Assembly: GCA_021821605.1 (NCBI GenBank)
Contig: JAKACG010000011.1
Span: forward strand, 1 to 15,695
Length of the DNA: 15,695 bases
Source: Microcaldota archaeon
Lineage (GTDB): Archaea > Micrarchaeota > Micrarchaeia > Micrarchaeales > CABMGC01
Reading direction: 5' to 3'
The notes under the pieces are model-generated. The model was given only the letters and a program-made list of their open reading frames with translations. It was not told where the DNA came from and ran no database searches. Within the stretch, counting starts at the first letter, position 1; every line of letters begins with the position of its first letter. A program made the position numbers and the translations under genes. Below, one piece after another: positions 1-6,308 of the stretch.

Positions 1-28
1 TTTCCTTCGCTTGATCATTTGCTGCCAA
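1..28 (-). CDS. Start of a leftward gene, cut by the window edge (unidentified)
   Basis: Only nine codons are visible, reading MAANDQAKE from a TTG at 26-28. The case for a real start is the ribosome binding site. AGGTG (minus strand, 34-38) sits exactly 5 nt before the TTG, the same motif and spacing as before the ATG codons of aspS and the carbonic-anhydrase-like gene in this window. A TATA-like AAAATATC lies further upstream on the minus strand (about 62-70). It would be divergent from the primase gene. Too little is visible to name a product. An ATG in another frame at 15-17 is the competing start. Confidence 0.35.
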
Positions 29-157
29 TAAAACACCTATAGTATAATAAAGGACAGAAAGATATTTTAGCCTTCTTAATTCTCAAATCTTTAATTAAGC
101 ATAACTCAACAGTTTTTGCATAGAAAGATATTTTACTTTAAGGCTTTAAATAATATT

Positions 158-1099
158 ATGGATGGAGTAGAAGGTTTTGACAAAAAAACAATAGATTTGG
201 CTTATAAATATCCATTTTCCAATGAAGCAAAAGAGATAATTAAAAACGTTAGGCAGGAAATAGACCAAAAAATGATAGGATATGGAGTAGTTAGACTTCA
301 AAAAGCACTAAATAATGAAAAGGCCGACATAGACCAAAGCTTGACCGATAATATAAAAATCATTCATATTTCTAGTTATGTTTATGCAAGAATGCTTGCG
401 AGCGCATTAAAGGATACAACAGTTATAAAGAATTTTGCTAAGTACGAATCAAAAAGATCTGTTAACGCACTTATAAATGATAGTGAGGAAAGCATATTTT
501 TAATTTCAGGAGAGATTGGAACAGAGATTAAAAAGGTAGGTGATGAGTTCAAGATTTACTTTACAAAGTTCCTTTTAAATAAACCAAAGGATCAGGAGTT
601 TTTATTAACTAAACAAAATATTGATTTAGGTTATGTTTACTTATCTAAAGAAAAAATATCTAAATTTTTAGGCAGTAGAATAGAGAAGGAGATTCTGAAA
701 AATTTGCCAATACCTAAAAGTGAACTTCCAGAAGAGATAATACAGAACGCTAAAAAAATAAAGATTCCAGTATCTGAAGTGAAGTTTAAATCGTCTAATT
801 TAAAACAGTATGAATGGATAGACAAACTTCTTTCACACCCAATAGCAGATGTAAGACATAGGACGGTAAATCTTATTCTTGCACCTTATCTTGCTAATAT
901 ACTAGGGCTTGATGAAGAAAATGCAGTTAAAATAATTAATAAATACATAGACAAATGTAAAGAGATAAATCCTGACACAAATGTAAATGAGACATATATA
1001 AGGTATCAAGTAAGATACTCAAAAGCTAAAGGAATGAAACCATTATCTAGAGAAAGGGCAAAGGAATTGCTTGATGATCCAGTAATTTTTGAAAGATGA
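158..1099 (+). CDS. priL: DNA primase large (regulatory) subunit with PriX-like C-terminal domain
   Basis: This is the non-catalytic subunit of the archaeal replicative primase, which partners PriS to make RNA primers. The N-terminal two thirds follow the PriL pattern: a YPFS motif near the start, SYVYAR in a helical region, and a GYVYLS segment before the interdomain linker. The C-terminal ~95 residues do not show the usual PriL iron-sulfur domain. They carry W-x-D-K-L-L-S-H-P-I-A-D-V-R, ILAPYLAN and KGMKPLS, the pattern of the PriX/PriCT helix-bundle domain, and only one cysteine is present in the whole protein, so a 4Fe-4S cluster cannot be ligated. No priS is in the window. The start is uncertain: ATG at 158 is chosen because it puts the YPF motif close to the N-terminus as in relatives. 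A TTG at 116 would add 14 residues, and a TTTAAATA box at 145-152 would even suit a later TTG. No clear ribosome binding site is visible. Confidence 0.8.
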   Translation: MDGVEGFDKKTIDLAYKYPFSNEAKEIIKNVRQEIDQKMIGYGVVRLQKALNNEKADIDQSLTDNIKIIHISSYVYARMLASALKDTTVIKNFAKYESKRSVNALINDSEESIFLISGEIGTEIKKVGDEFKIYFTKFLLNKPKDQEFLLTKQNIDLGYVYLSKEKISKFLGSRIEKEILKNLPIPKSELPEEIIQNAKKIKIPVSEVKFKSSNLKQYEWIDKLLSHPIADVRHRTVNLILAPYLANILGLDEENAVKIINKYIDKCKEINPDTNVNETYIRYQVRYSKAKGMKPLSRERAKELLDDPVIFER

Positions 1100-1103
1100 T
1101 TTT

Positions 1104-1235
1104 ATGAAAGTTCAACTTTGCCATATTTGTGGAAAAATAGCTGAAAAGGTATGTGTCTTGTGTGGAAAGCCTTTCTGCGAAAAAGATTCCGGAGGCAAAG
1201 GAATATGTAGTTCATGTGCTTTGGGTAGGCACTGA
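1104..1235 (+). CDS. 43-residue zinc-finger protein
   Basis: A short open frame begins 4 nt after the primase stop and encodes 43 residues with seven cysteines and two histidines: CHICG, CVLCG, PFC and CSSC, ending GRH. The paired CxxC knuckles with glycine after the second cysteine, and a third CxxC, are the pattern of small treble-clef or HIT/B-box-like zinc fingers in archaea; two zinc ions could be bound. A GATGAT sequence precedes the ATG and may act as a weak ribosome binding site. Spacing suggests it is cotranscribed with priL. Its last 24 bases overlap the end of a convergent gene on the other strand. The function is unknown; RNA, DNA or protein binding are all possible. Confidence 0.7.
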   Translation: MKVQLCHICGKIAEKVCVLCGKPFCEKDSGGKGICSSCALGRH

Positions 1236-1505
1236 AGATGAAGGGTCAATAAAGTCCTGCATAGTAGTACCTTCAGGGAATGCAACCGCATTTTGAGCGG
1301 CTACAGGCAAGCCTACCTCATTGGCAACACGTGTTAGCTCAGATACATCTATCATCCTATTTGTAAAAAGTTCTTTGTATTGCACATTTCCAGATCTTAC
1401 CTCCTTCACATCAAAAGTAATCTGCTGATACATACCGCTCCTAAGAATTCGCAGTTTTACCGAGCCACGTTGAATAATGCCCTTAGCCAGATTTGAAAGT
1501 TCCAC
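1212..1505 (-). CDS. 97-residue protein of unknown function
   Basis: I do not recognise this protein. It starts at GTG (1503-1505), the first possible start after an in-frame TAA at 1521-1523. The sequence opens MELSNLAKGI, contains alternating hydrophobic segments consistent with a small beta-rich fold (SVKLRIL, QQITFDVK), then a helix-like ELTRVANEVG and a GLPVAAQNAVAFPEG turn, and ends in a Ser/Thr/Pro tail. There are no cysteines, no signal peptide and no membrane segment, so it is probably soluble and cytoplasmic. It converges on the 43-residue zinc-finger gene with a 24-bp overlap and is divergent from the 37-residue cysteine-rich gene. The TATA-like palindrome at 1534-1542 may serve both sides. 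The well-formed N-terminus and balanced composition argue that it is a real gene. Confidence 0.6.
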   Translation of the reverse strand: MELSNLAKGIIQRGSVKLRILRSGMYQQITFDVKEVRSGNVQYKELFTNRMIDVSELTRVANEVGLPVAAQNAVAFPEGTTMQDFIDPSSSVPTQST

Positions 1506-1533
1506 GTTATCGTAAACATATTAAAAAAGAGAG

Positions 1534-1542
1534 TATTTAATA
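1534..1542 (+). promoter_or_regulatory. TATA box for the 37-residue gene, possibly bidirectional
   Basis: TATTTAATA begins 29 bp before the ATG at 1563, the spacing expected for an archaeal leaderless transcript. The complementary strand reads TATTAAATA, which lies about 33 bp before the GTG of the divergent gene at 1505. One box may therefore serve both genes. Confidence 0.45.
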
Positions 1543-1562
1543 CTAAGCATTTCAATAACTTC

Positions 1563-1676
1563 ATGGAAAAAAATTGTGACTGCATGTGCGCGGAATGTGG
1601 CAGAGGAGATAAGGTATTGAAAGGTTGTAGGTGCAAACATAAGTGTTGCTCTGCAACTTTTAAGATTAAAAAATAG
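1563..1676 (+). CDS. 37-residue cysteine-rich protein, metallothionein- or zinc-knuckle-like
   Basis: This is a very small frame with ATG at 1563 and TAG at 1674-1676. Eight of 37 residues are cysteine, in two clusters: C5, C7, C9 and C12 (CDCMCAEC) and C22, C24, C28 and C29 (CRCKHKCC), with His26 inside the second. The remainder is lysine-rich and ends FKIKK. CxCxC and CC spacing resembles metal-thiolate proteins, so it could bind zinc, copper or another soft metal; a structural zinc site is the alternative. It has its own TATA box at leaderless spacing and no ribosome binding site. It lies upstream of the nuo operon but is separated from nuoA by 94 bp containing another TATA-like site. The match to a known family is unknown to me. 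Confidence 0.6.
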   Translation: MEKNCDCMCAECGRGDKVLKGCRCKHKCCSATFKIKK

Positions 1677-1770
1677 TAAAGACAAGCAAGTACATAGACA
1701 ATAAAGATTGGGTAAAGTTTTCAATACTTTAAAAAGATAGCAATATTAAGTTATTCTTCCACTTATATTC

Positions 1771-2148
1771 ATGCTTTCAGAGTATATAACGATCATAATA
1801 TTCATTGCTTTTTCAATATTTGTACCTATGTCGTTAGTAATAACCTCAATGCTATTAGGCATTAAAAAGCAACAAAATAAGGTATCTGAATTAAATTTTG
1901 AAAGTGCAGAAGAAAGCATTGGATCGCATGTATCGATCATGGCAGAGTATTTCCATTACTTCACTGGTTTTCTTGCTTTTGAGGTAGTTGCAGCGTTGAT
2001 ACTTGCCTGGGCGTATGTTGCAAGAAGCGTGCAGTTGATAGATAATTTGTATTTTATAGGAATAGTTATTTTATGCATGGTATTTGAGGCATTTGTAATT
2101 ATTTTGGCCCTTAAACGCTTTTGGAGAGTAGGTGAGTATTATGAGTGA
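1771..2148 (+). CDS. nuoA: Complex I membrane subunit NuoA
   Basis: This is a small membrane subunit that sits near the quinone channel next to NuoH and NuoJ. At 125 residues it has the family length and three membrane helices: residues ~5-30, ~64-85 and ~93-115. The loop after TM1 carries NFESAEE where the family has YESG, and TM2 carries FEVVAALILAWA where the family has FDVExxxxxPWA. Asp79 (E. coli numbering) is thus Glu71, Glu81 is Val73, and the proline is lost. Identity is supported mainly by size, helix layout and its place just before nuoB. No ribosome binding site is seen. AATATTAA at 1742-1749 is at leaderless distance, and CTTTAAAAAG at 1727-1736 is an alternative TATA box; either would drive the whole operon. 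Confidence 0.85.
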   Translation: MLSEYITIIIFIAFSIFVPMSLVITSMLLGIKKQQNKVSELNFESAEESIGSHVSIMAEYFHYFTGFLAFEVVAALILAWAYVARSVQLIDNLYFIGIVILCMVFEAFVIILALKRFWRVGEYYE

Positions 2149-2698
2149 GGAAGTAATAAAAGAGAATGCAAGAAAAGAGATGGACGCGTTAGTGGCAAAC
2201 TCGCTAAGCGGTAAAAAAATAAAACCTAATGTAGCTTTTGGAAAGCTTTCTGATTTGGCCAAAGTCATGTCAAAAGGAATGATTGAGTGGTCAAGAGTTA
2301 ATTCGTTGTGGCCATTGCAGTTCGGTCTTGCATGCTGTGCTATGGAGCTGATGGACTTTGGCTCTTCCAGAGTAGATGCTGAAAGAAAAGGTTTTCTGCT
2401 TTTCAGAGCAACTCCAAGGCAAGCAGATGTTATGCTGGTTGCAGGATGGGTCACTAAATCAATGGTTCCAGAGATAAAAAGATTGTATGAACAGATGTCA
2501 CGTCCCAGATATGTAATTGCGTTTGGAGAGTGCGCAACATGCGGTGGTCCATGGTGGGAAAGTTACAATATAGTAAAAGGCATAGACCAAGTACTTCCAG
2601 TTGATGTTTATGTTGCAGGATGCCCTCCAAGGCCAGAGAATCTTTTCTCTGCGTTAATTAAACTGCAGAAAAAAATAGGTGGAGAAATTGAATATTGA
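2141..2698 (+). CDS. nuoB: Complex I subunit NuoB, carrying Fe-S cluster N2
   Basis: This is a peripheral-arm subunit that holds the terminal 4Fe-4S cluster N2 and hands electrons to quinone at the NuoB/NuoD interface. The cluster ligands are visible: the tandem Cys65-Cys66 in GLACCAMEL, Cys131 in GECATCGG, and Cys161 in GCPPRPE. Cys134 is an extra cysteine in the same loop. ATPRQADVML and PVDVYVAGCPPRPE are family signatures. The start is set at ATG 2141 rather than the in-frame GTG at 2132, because AGGTG at 2130-2134 lies 6 nt before it. It overlaps the end of nuoA by 8 nt, suggesting translational coupling. The length of 185 residues is normal. Confidence 0.95.
   Translation: MSEEVIKENARKEMDALVANSLSGKKIKPNVAFGKLSDLAKVMSKGMIEWSRVNSLWPLQFGLACCAMELMDFGSSRVDAERKGFLLFRATPRQADVMLVAGWVTKSMVPEIKRLYEQMSRPRYVIAFGECATCGGPWWESYNIVKGIDQVLPVDVYVAGCPPRPENLFSALIKLQKKIGGEIEY
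2677..2681 (+). promoter_or_regulatory. Ribosome binding site that fixes the nuoC start
   Basis: AGGTG lies 6 nt upstream of the TTG at 2688. The alternative GTG at 2679 is part of this same motif and has nothing like it upstream. The same AGGTG plus 5-6 nt arrangement precedes nuoB, aspS, the carbonic-anhydrase-like gene and the leftward gene at the window edge. Confidence 0.6.
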
Positions 2699-3053
2699 AA
2701 GAGCAGCGCTTTTACCTACGATTGAAAAGATGAAACAGAGTGGTTTTGATTACTTGGTCAAAATAACCGCGGTAGATTATATTAAAAAAATAAATGTGAT
2801 TTATATACTTAGATCCCTTGAACAAAACAAAGATGAGATTCTTGAGGTTGAGATAGACCCCACTGATGCATGGATAGAGAGTATAATGAAATTTTATCTA
2901 GGAGCTGATTGGTATGAACGTGAGCTGCAGGAGATGTTTGGAGTGAAGATTAAGGGAAGAGTAGCAAAACGATTGCTTTTAGAGAAATGGGATGGAAAAG
3001 GCTTCCCGTTAAGAAAGAATTTTGTCTGGAATAAATCATATGATAAGGAATAA
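2688..3053 (+). CDS. nuoC: Complex I subunit NuoC (30 kDa-type), minimal form
   Basis: This is a peripheral-arm scaffold subunit that packs against NuoD and NuoB; it binds no cofactor. The signature is ADWYERELQEMFGV, followed by PLRKNF near the C-terminus. At 121 residues it is shorter than most bacterial NuoC proteins and contains little beyond the conserved domain. It is separate from nuoD, not fused as in E. coli. TTG at 2688 is chosen because of the AGGTG site just upstream; a GTG at 2679 would add three residues. The gene overlaps the end of nuoB by 11 nt and stops 2 nt before nuoD. Confidence 0.92.
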   Translation: MNIERAALLPTIEKMKQSGFDYLVKITAVDYIKKINVIYILRSLEQNKDEILEVEIDPTDAWIESIMKFYLGADWYERELQEMFGVKIKGRVAKRLLLEKWDGKGFPLRKNFVWNKSYDKE

Positions 3054-3055
3054 TT

Positions 3056-4156
3056 ATGGCATTGACTAGAATAAACATAGGACCTGTGCACCCAAGCACA
3101 CATGGGGTTGCAAGACTTGTGGTGGATCTTGATGGAGATACAATAGTTAAGATAGAGCCACATATAGGATATCTCCACAGAGGAGTTGAAAAGCTAGTTG
3201 AGACAAGAATGTATATGCAAAGTCCTCCATATATGGAAAAAATAGATTATGTTGCTCCTATGGCAATGGATGAACTTTATGTTGCAACCGTTGAAAAAGC
3301 ATTAGGCATTGATGTAAGTGAAAAGGCAGGATATGCTAGGATGATACTTCTTGAGCTGCAGAGAATAGCTAGCCACTTATTTTGGATAGGAAGCGTAACT
3401 AATGACCTTGGACAGTCATTTACTGGCTTTATGTGGGGCTTTAGAGACAGGGATATAATTCTTAGACTTTTAGAGGATGCAACAGGACAGAGAATGTTCT
3501 ATGTAAACATGAGACTTGGCGGAATAACAAGAGAGTTTCCAAAAGACTTTGAAGAGAACACAATAAAAACTCTCGCATACTTAGAAAAAAGAATGAAGGA
3601 GTATGAAAATTTTATAGAGAAAAATCCAATATTTATACAAAGAATGAAGGGAGTTGGGGTCTTAAGTATAGATGATGCAATAAATCTAGGAGTCACAGGA
3701 CATGTTTTAAGAGCTTGTGGGGTCAAGTATGATGTTAGAAAAAACAATCCTTATTACAATTATGAAACCTTAAACTTTCATCCTAAAATATTGAGTGATG
3801 GAGATAATTTATCAAGATATAGAGTAAGAATAATGGAGATAGAGGAAAGTATTAGAATAATACGTGATTCTTTTTATAAATTGCAGAGTGCGCATGGAAA
3901 TATGGTAGGCATGCCAGTTAAATTGGTTTCACCTAAACCGGTAAATAAGATAGCAATGGTAAGCAGAGAGGCTCCAAGAGGCGAAGCTATGATGTATCTG
4001 GTCTGTGATGATCAAAAGCCATACAGGCTTTCTATAAGATCACCTACATTCATAAATCTTGCAGCCTTGAATCATATTGCAAAAGGGCATAGGCTAGCTG
4101 ATTTATTTTCAATCTTTGCAACGCTGGATATGGTGATGGCAGATGTTGATAGATAA
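3056..4156 (+). CDS. nuoD: Complex I subunit NuoD (49 kDa-type), quinone site
   Basis: This is a peripheral-arm subunit related to the large subunit of NiFe hydrogenases, forming most of the quinone head-group site. The N-terminal loop HPSTHG (residues 12-17) supplies the conserved histidines, and Tyr65 in KIDYVAP matches the quinone-contacting tyrosine. GYLHRGVEKL, QRIASHLFWIG, APRGEAM and the terminal ADVDR are family signatures. The hydrogenase cysteines are absent, as expected for complex I. At 366 residues it matches stand-alone NuoD. The start ATG is 2 nt after the nuoC stop. The gene ends inside nuoH, with a 14-nt overlap. Confidence 0.96.
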   Translation: MALTRINIGPVHPSTHGVARLVVDLDGDTIVKIEPHIGYLHRGVEKLVETRMYMQSPPYMEKIDYVAPMAMDELYVATVEKALGIDVSEKAGYARMILLELQRIASHLFWIGSVTNDLGQSFTGFMWGFRDRDIILRLLEDATGQRMFYVNMRLGGITREFPKDFEENTIKTLAYLEKRMKEYENFIEKNPIFIQRMKGVGVLSIDDAINLGVTGHVLRACGVKYDVRKNNPYYNYETLNFHPKILSDGDNLSRYRVRIMEIEESIRIIRDSFYKLQSAHGNMVGMPVKLVSPKPVNKIAMVSREAPRGEAMMYLVCDDQKPYRLSIRSPTFINLAALNHIAKGHRLADLFSIFATLDMVMADVDR

Positions 4157-5147
4157 CTTAACAGGATACTTTTATTCAGGACTAAACTCTCCTAACATAC
4201 TTGTAAGTATACTTTTTGTTATAATATACGCAATAATAATTTCAATATTAATGTCGGTTTTTGCATATGTCTTTGGTTGGGTTGAAAGAAAAATGATTGC
4301 AAAGACACAGTACAGGCATGGACCGACATATGTTGGAAAGTATGGAATATTTCAAAATCTTGCTGATTTTATAAAGCTTCTTTCTAAAGAGAAGATGGTG
4401 CCTGGAAATGCAGATAGATTTTTACTTAATGTAGCACCAGTATTGTTGGTTAGCATAACTGTTTTCATTATATTTTTAATACCGTTTTCACCTTACTTGC
4501 AAGCAAGCAACTTAGGGCTAGGGCTACTGGTAATATTTGTGTTTCTTGGCTTTACTCCTCTACTGCTTTTCGTTGCAGGATACTCTAGTGGTGGAAAGTT
4601 TGCAGAGCTTGGCGCCCAGAGATCGGTGCTTATGTTAATAAGTTACGAAATTCCAATGATAATAGTTGTTGCTACAGTTGGATTTGCTGCTGGCTCTTAC
4701 AACTTAAACAGCATAATAAGAATGCAGAGCACCTTGCCTTATGCTATTCTTATGCCAATAGGATTAATAATATTCTTTATAGCTATGCTAGCAGAACTAG
4801 AGAGACCTCCTTTCGATTTAAGAGAGGCAGATTCTGAATTAATAGCAGGATGGCTAACCGATATAAGTGCACCATATTATGCCCTTGCACTAATGCTTGA
4901 TTATACAAGAATGTTCATGGGATCACTTATAATAGCAATCCTTTTCTTTGCAGGCTGGAGTGGTCCGATTCTTCCAGGAATATTTTGGTTGATAATAAAA
5001 GCGTTTATAATCTCAGTATTTATTATTATAGTAAGGGTTACTGTAGTAAGGATGAGAATAGACAAGATATTGAAGTTAGGATGGATGTATCTTCTTCCAC
5101 TATCATTAATAAACCTTTTATTAACATTAATAATTGTAATATTATAA
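4143..5147 (+). CDS. nuoH: Complex I membrane subunit NuoH
   Basis: This is the membrane subunit that joins the peripheral arm to the proton-pumping arm and lines the quinone tunnel. It has about eight membrane helices over 334 residues, the normal length. Conserved cytoplasmic loops are visible: WVERKMIAKTQYRHGP (47-61) with VGKYGIFQNLADFIKLL after it, ISYEIP in TM5, and the acidic loop ELERPPFDLREADSELIAG (218-236), whose carboxylates are thought to couple quinone chemistry to pumping. The start ATG lies in the last codons of nuoD and is preceded by GGTGAT, a good ribosome binding site. nuoI follows after one base. Confidence 0.96.
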   Translation: MLIDNLTGYFYSGLNSPNILVSILFVIIYAIIISILMSVFAYVFGWVERKMIAKTQYRHGPTYVGKYGIFQNLADFIKLLSKEKMVPGNADRFLLNVAPVLLVSITVFIIFLIPFSPYLQASNLGLGLLVIFVFLGFTPLLLFVAGYSSGGKFAELGAQRSVLMLISYEIPMIIVVATVGFAAGSYNLNSIIRMQSTLPYAILMPIGLIIFFIAMLAELERPPFDLREADSELIAGWLTDISAPYYALALMLDYTRMFMGSLIIAILFFAGWSGPILPGIFWLIIKAFIISVFIIIVRVTVVRMRIDKILKLGWMYLLPLSLINLLLTLIIVIL

Positions 5148-5148
5148 G

Positions 5149-5520
5149 ATGATTTACTTGATAAAACCGATTATAGAAACTATAAAGGTTCTTGGAAGGG
5201 AAAGATTTACCACTCAGTTCCCAGAAGAGAGGGAGTCTTTACCTGACAGCTACAGATCAATGTTTAAACTTGATATTGAAACGTGTATTAGCTGTTCAGC
5301 ATGCGCAAGAATCTGTCCAAACAACACAATTACAATGGTAGGAATAATTACTGAAAAAGGCAACAAAGTCATGCCTGAGATAGGAATAGAAAGATGCCTG
5401 TTCTGTGCTTTGTGTGCGGAGGTATGCCCGCCCAAATGCCTTACCCTCACAAAAAATTATGAGGTTCTTGAGGCATATGATAAAAGAAAATTTATAAAAA
5501 GACCCGAGGAGCTTGAGTAG
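5149..5520 (+). CDS. nuoI: Complex I subunit NuoI, two 4Fe-4S clusters
   Basis: This is a ferredoxin-like peripheral subunit that carries clusters N6a and N6b and passes electrons to NuoB. Two complete CxxCxxCxxxCP motifs are present: Cys46, 49, 52 and 56 (CISCSACARICP) and Cys83, 86, 89 and 93 (CLFCALCAEVCP). The N-terminal amphipathic helix (residues ~4-16) would lie on the membrane. At 123 residues it is compact and has no extra domain for a soluble electron donor. Since NuoE, F and G are absent, this subunit is the likely entry point for electrons, perhaps from reduced ferredoxin, but the sequence does not identify the donor. It begins 1 nt after nuoH and ends 5 nt before nuoJ. Confidence 0.95.
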   Translation: MIYLIKPIIETIKVLGRERFTTQFPEERESLPDSYRSMFKLDIETCISCSACARICPNNTITMVGIITEKGNKVMPEIGIERCLFCALCAEVCPPKCLTLTKNYEVLEAYDKRKFIKRPEELE

Positions 5521-5525
5521 AGTAT

Positions 5526-6002
5526 ATGTATAGCGTTGAGTTGTTTAGTATTGTTTCTGTCGTTATGATAATCTCAGGCATAAGCATATTCTATCAAAAA
5601 AGCATAATGCGTGCAGTTATTGCATTGAGTATATCGTTTATTGCAAGTTCATTGATATTCTTTATTTTAAATCAACAGTTTATTGCTTTACTGCAACTTT
5701 TTGTTTTTGTAGGAGGAATGTCAACATACCTAATAGTCGCAGTGTCTTCGGAATATAAAAAAATAAATAAAATTGATTTTATAAAAATAGGAGTTGCTGC
5801 AATTATAATATCTATGAGTTTTTCTTTGTTATTTACAGTCATAAACTTTAACACATCAAATACTGCTCCAGGAATGAGCGTATACTTTGCTACTGCGTTT
5901 GAAGAGTATTATCCAGTGTTAGTAGCCGCAGTTATAATGCTGTTCCTTGCTGCCATAGGGAGCGTTATAGTTATAAGAAAATTTGTAACCTTGGTTTCAT
6001 GA
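5526..6002 (+). CDS. nuoJ: Complex I membrane subunit NuoJ
   Basis: This is a five-helix membrane subunit next to NuoA and NuoK. TM3 of this family contains the pi-bulge that gates the proton wire. Helices are visible at ~5-23, ~28-46, ~50-72, ~84-106 and ~128-150. The TM3 signature, normally LQxxVYAGAI, reads LQLFVFVGGM, so the conserved tyrosine is phenylalanine while the glycine is kept. At 158 residues it is near the family norm. Its stop codon overlaps the nuoK start in an ATGA junction, so the two are probably translationally coupled. Identification rests on the TM3 motif, topology and position between nuoI and nuoK. Confidence 0.9.
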   Translation: MYSVELFSIVSVVMIISGISIFYQKSIMRAVIALSISFIASSLIFFILNQQFIALLQLFVFVGGMSTYLIVAVSSEYKKINKIDFIKIGVAAIIISMSFSLLFTVINFNTSNTAPGMSVYFATAFEEYYPVLVAAVIMLFLAAIGSVIVIRKFVTLVS

Positions 6003-6307
6003 TACCTTTACTTTATATAATAGGCATTTGCGCTGCTATGGTGAGCATAGGGATTGCAGCTGTAATAATTGAAAAAAACTTTATAACAATAATGCTTGCA
6101 GTTGAACTCATTTTTATGGCAAGTACTATAGCGTTTGTAGGTTTTTATTCGTATAGCTCTGCACCTGGACCTTGGGCATTCATAGGAATATTTTCAGTGT
6201 GGTCAGTAGCAGCAGTAGAGATAATCTCACTTATAGCGATATATGTCTATATGAAAGCGCGTGGTTTTAATTTTGATATAGGCATCCTTACAAAATTCAA
6301 GTGGTAA
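5999..6307 (+). CDS. nuoK: Complex I membrane subunit NuoK
   Basis: This is a three-helix membrane subunit homologous to MnhC/MrpC, carrying two glutamates of the central proton wire. Both are present: Glu36 in TM2 (LAVELIFMAST) and Glu74 in TM3 (AAVEIISLIAIYVY), matching E. coli Glu36 and Glu72. The length of 102 residues is typical. The C-terminal GFNFDIG matches the NLNID-type tail of the family. The ATG overlaps the nuoJ stop. nuoL starts 1 nt after its stop codon, and the GTGG just before that junction may help ribosome entry. Confidence 0.94.
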   Translation: MIPLLYIIGICAAMVSIGIAAVIIEKNFITIMLAVELIFMASTIAFVGFYSYSSAPGPWAFIGIFSVWSVAAVEIISLIAIYVYMKARGFNFDIGILTKFKW

Positions 6308-6308
6308 A

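Noticed and set aside
2132..2140. GTG at 2132 as the nuoB start
   Set aside because: It lies within the AGGTG ribosome binding site that serves the ATG at 2141.
2071..2454. A 127-codon leftward frame across nuoA and nuoB
   Set aside because: Antisense to two well-supported complex I genes; no promoter, ribosome binding site or family pattern.
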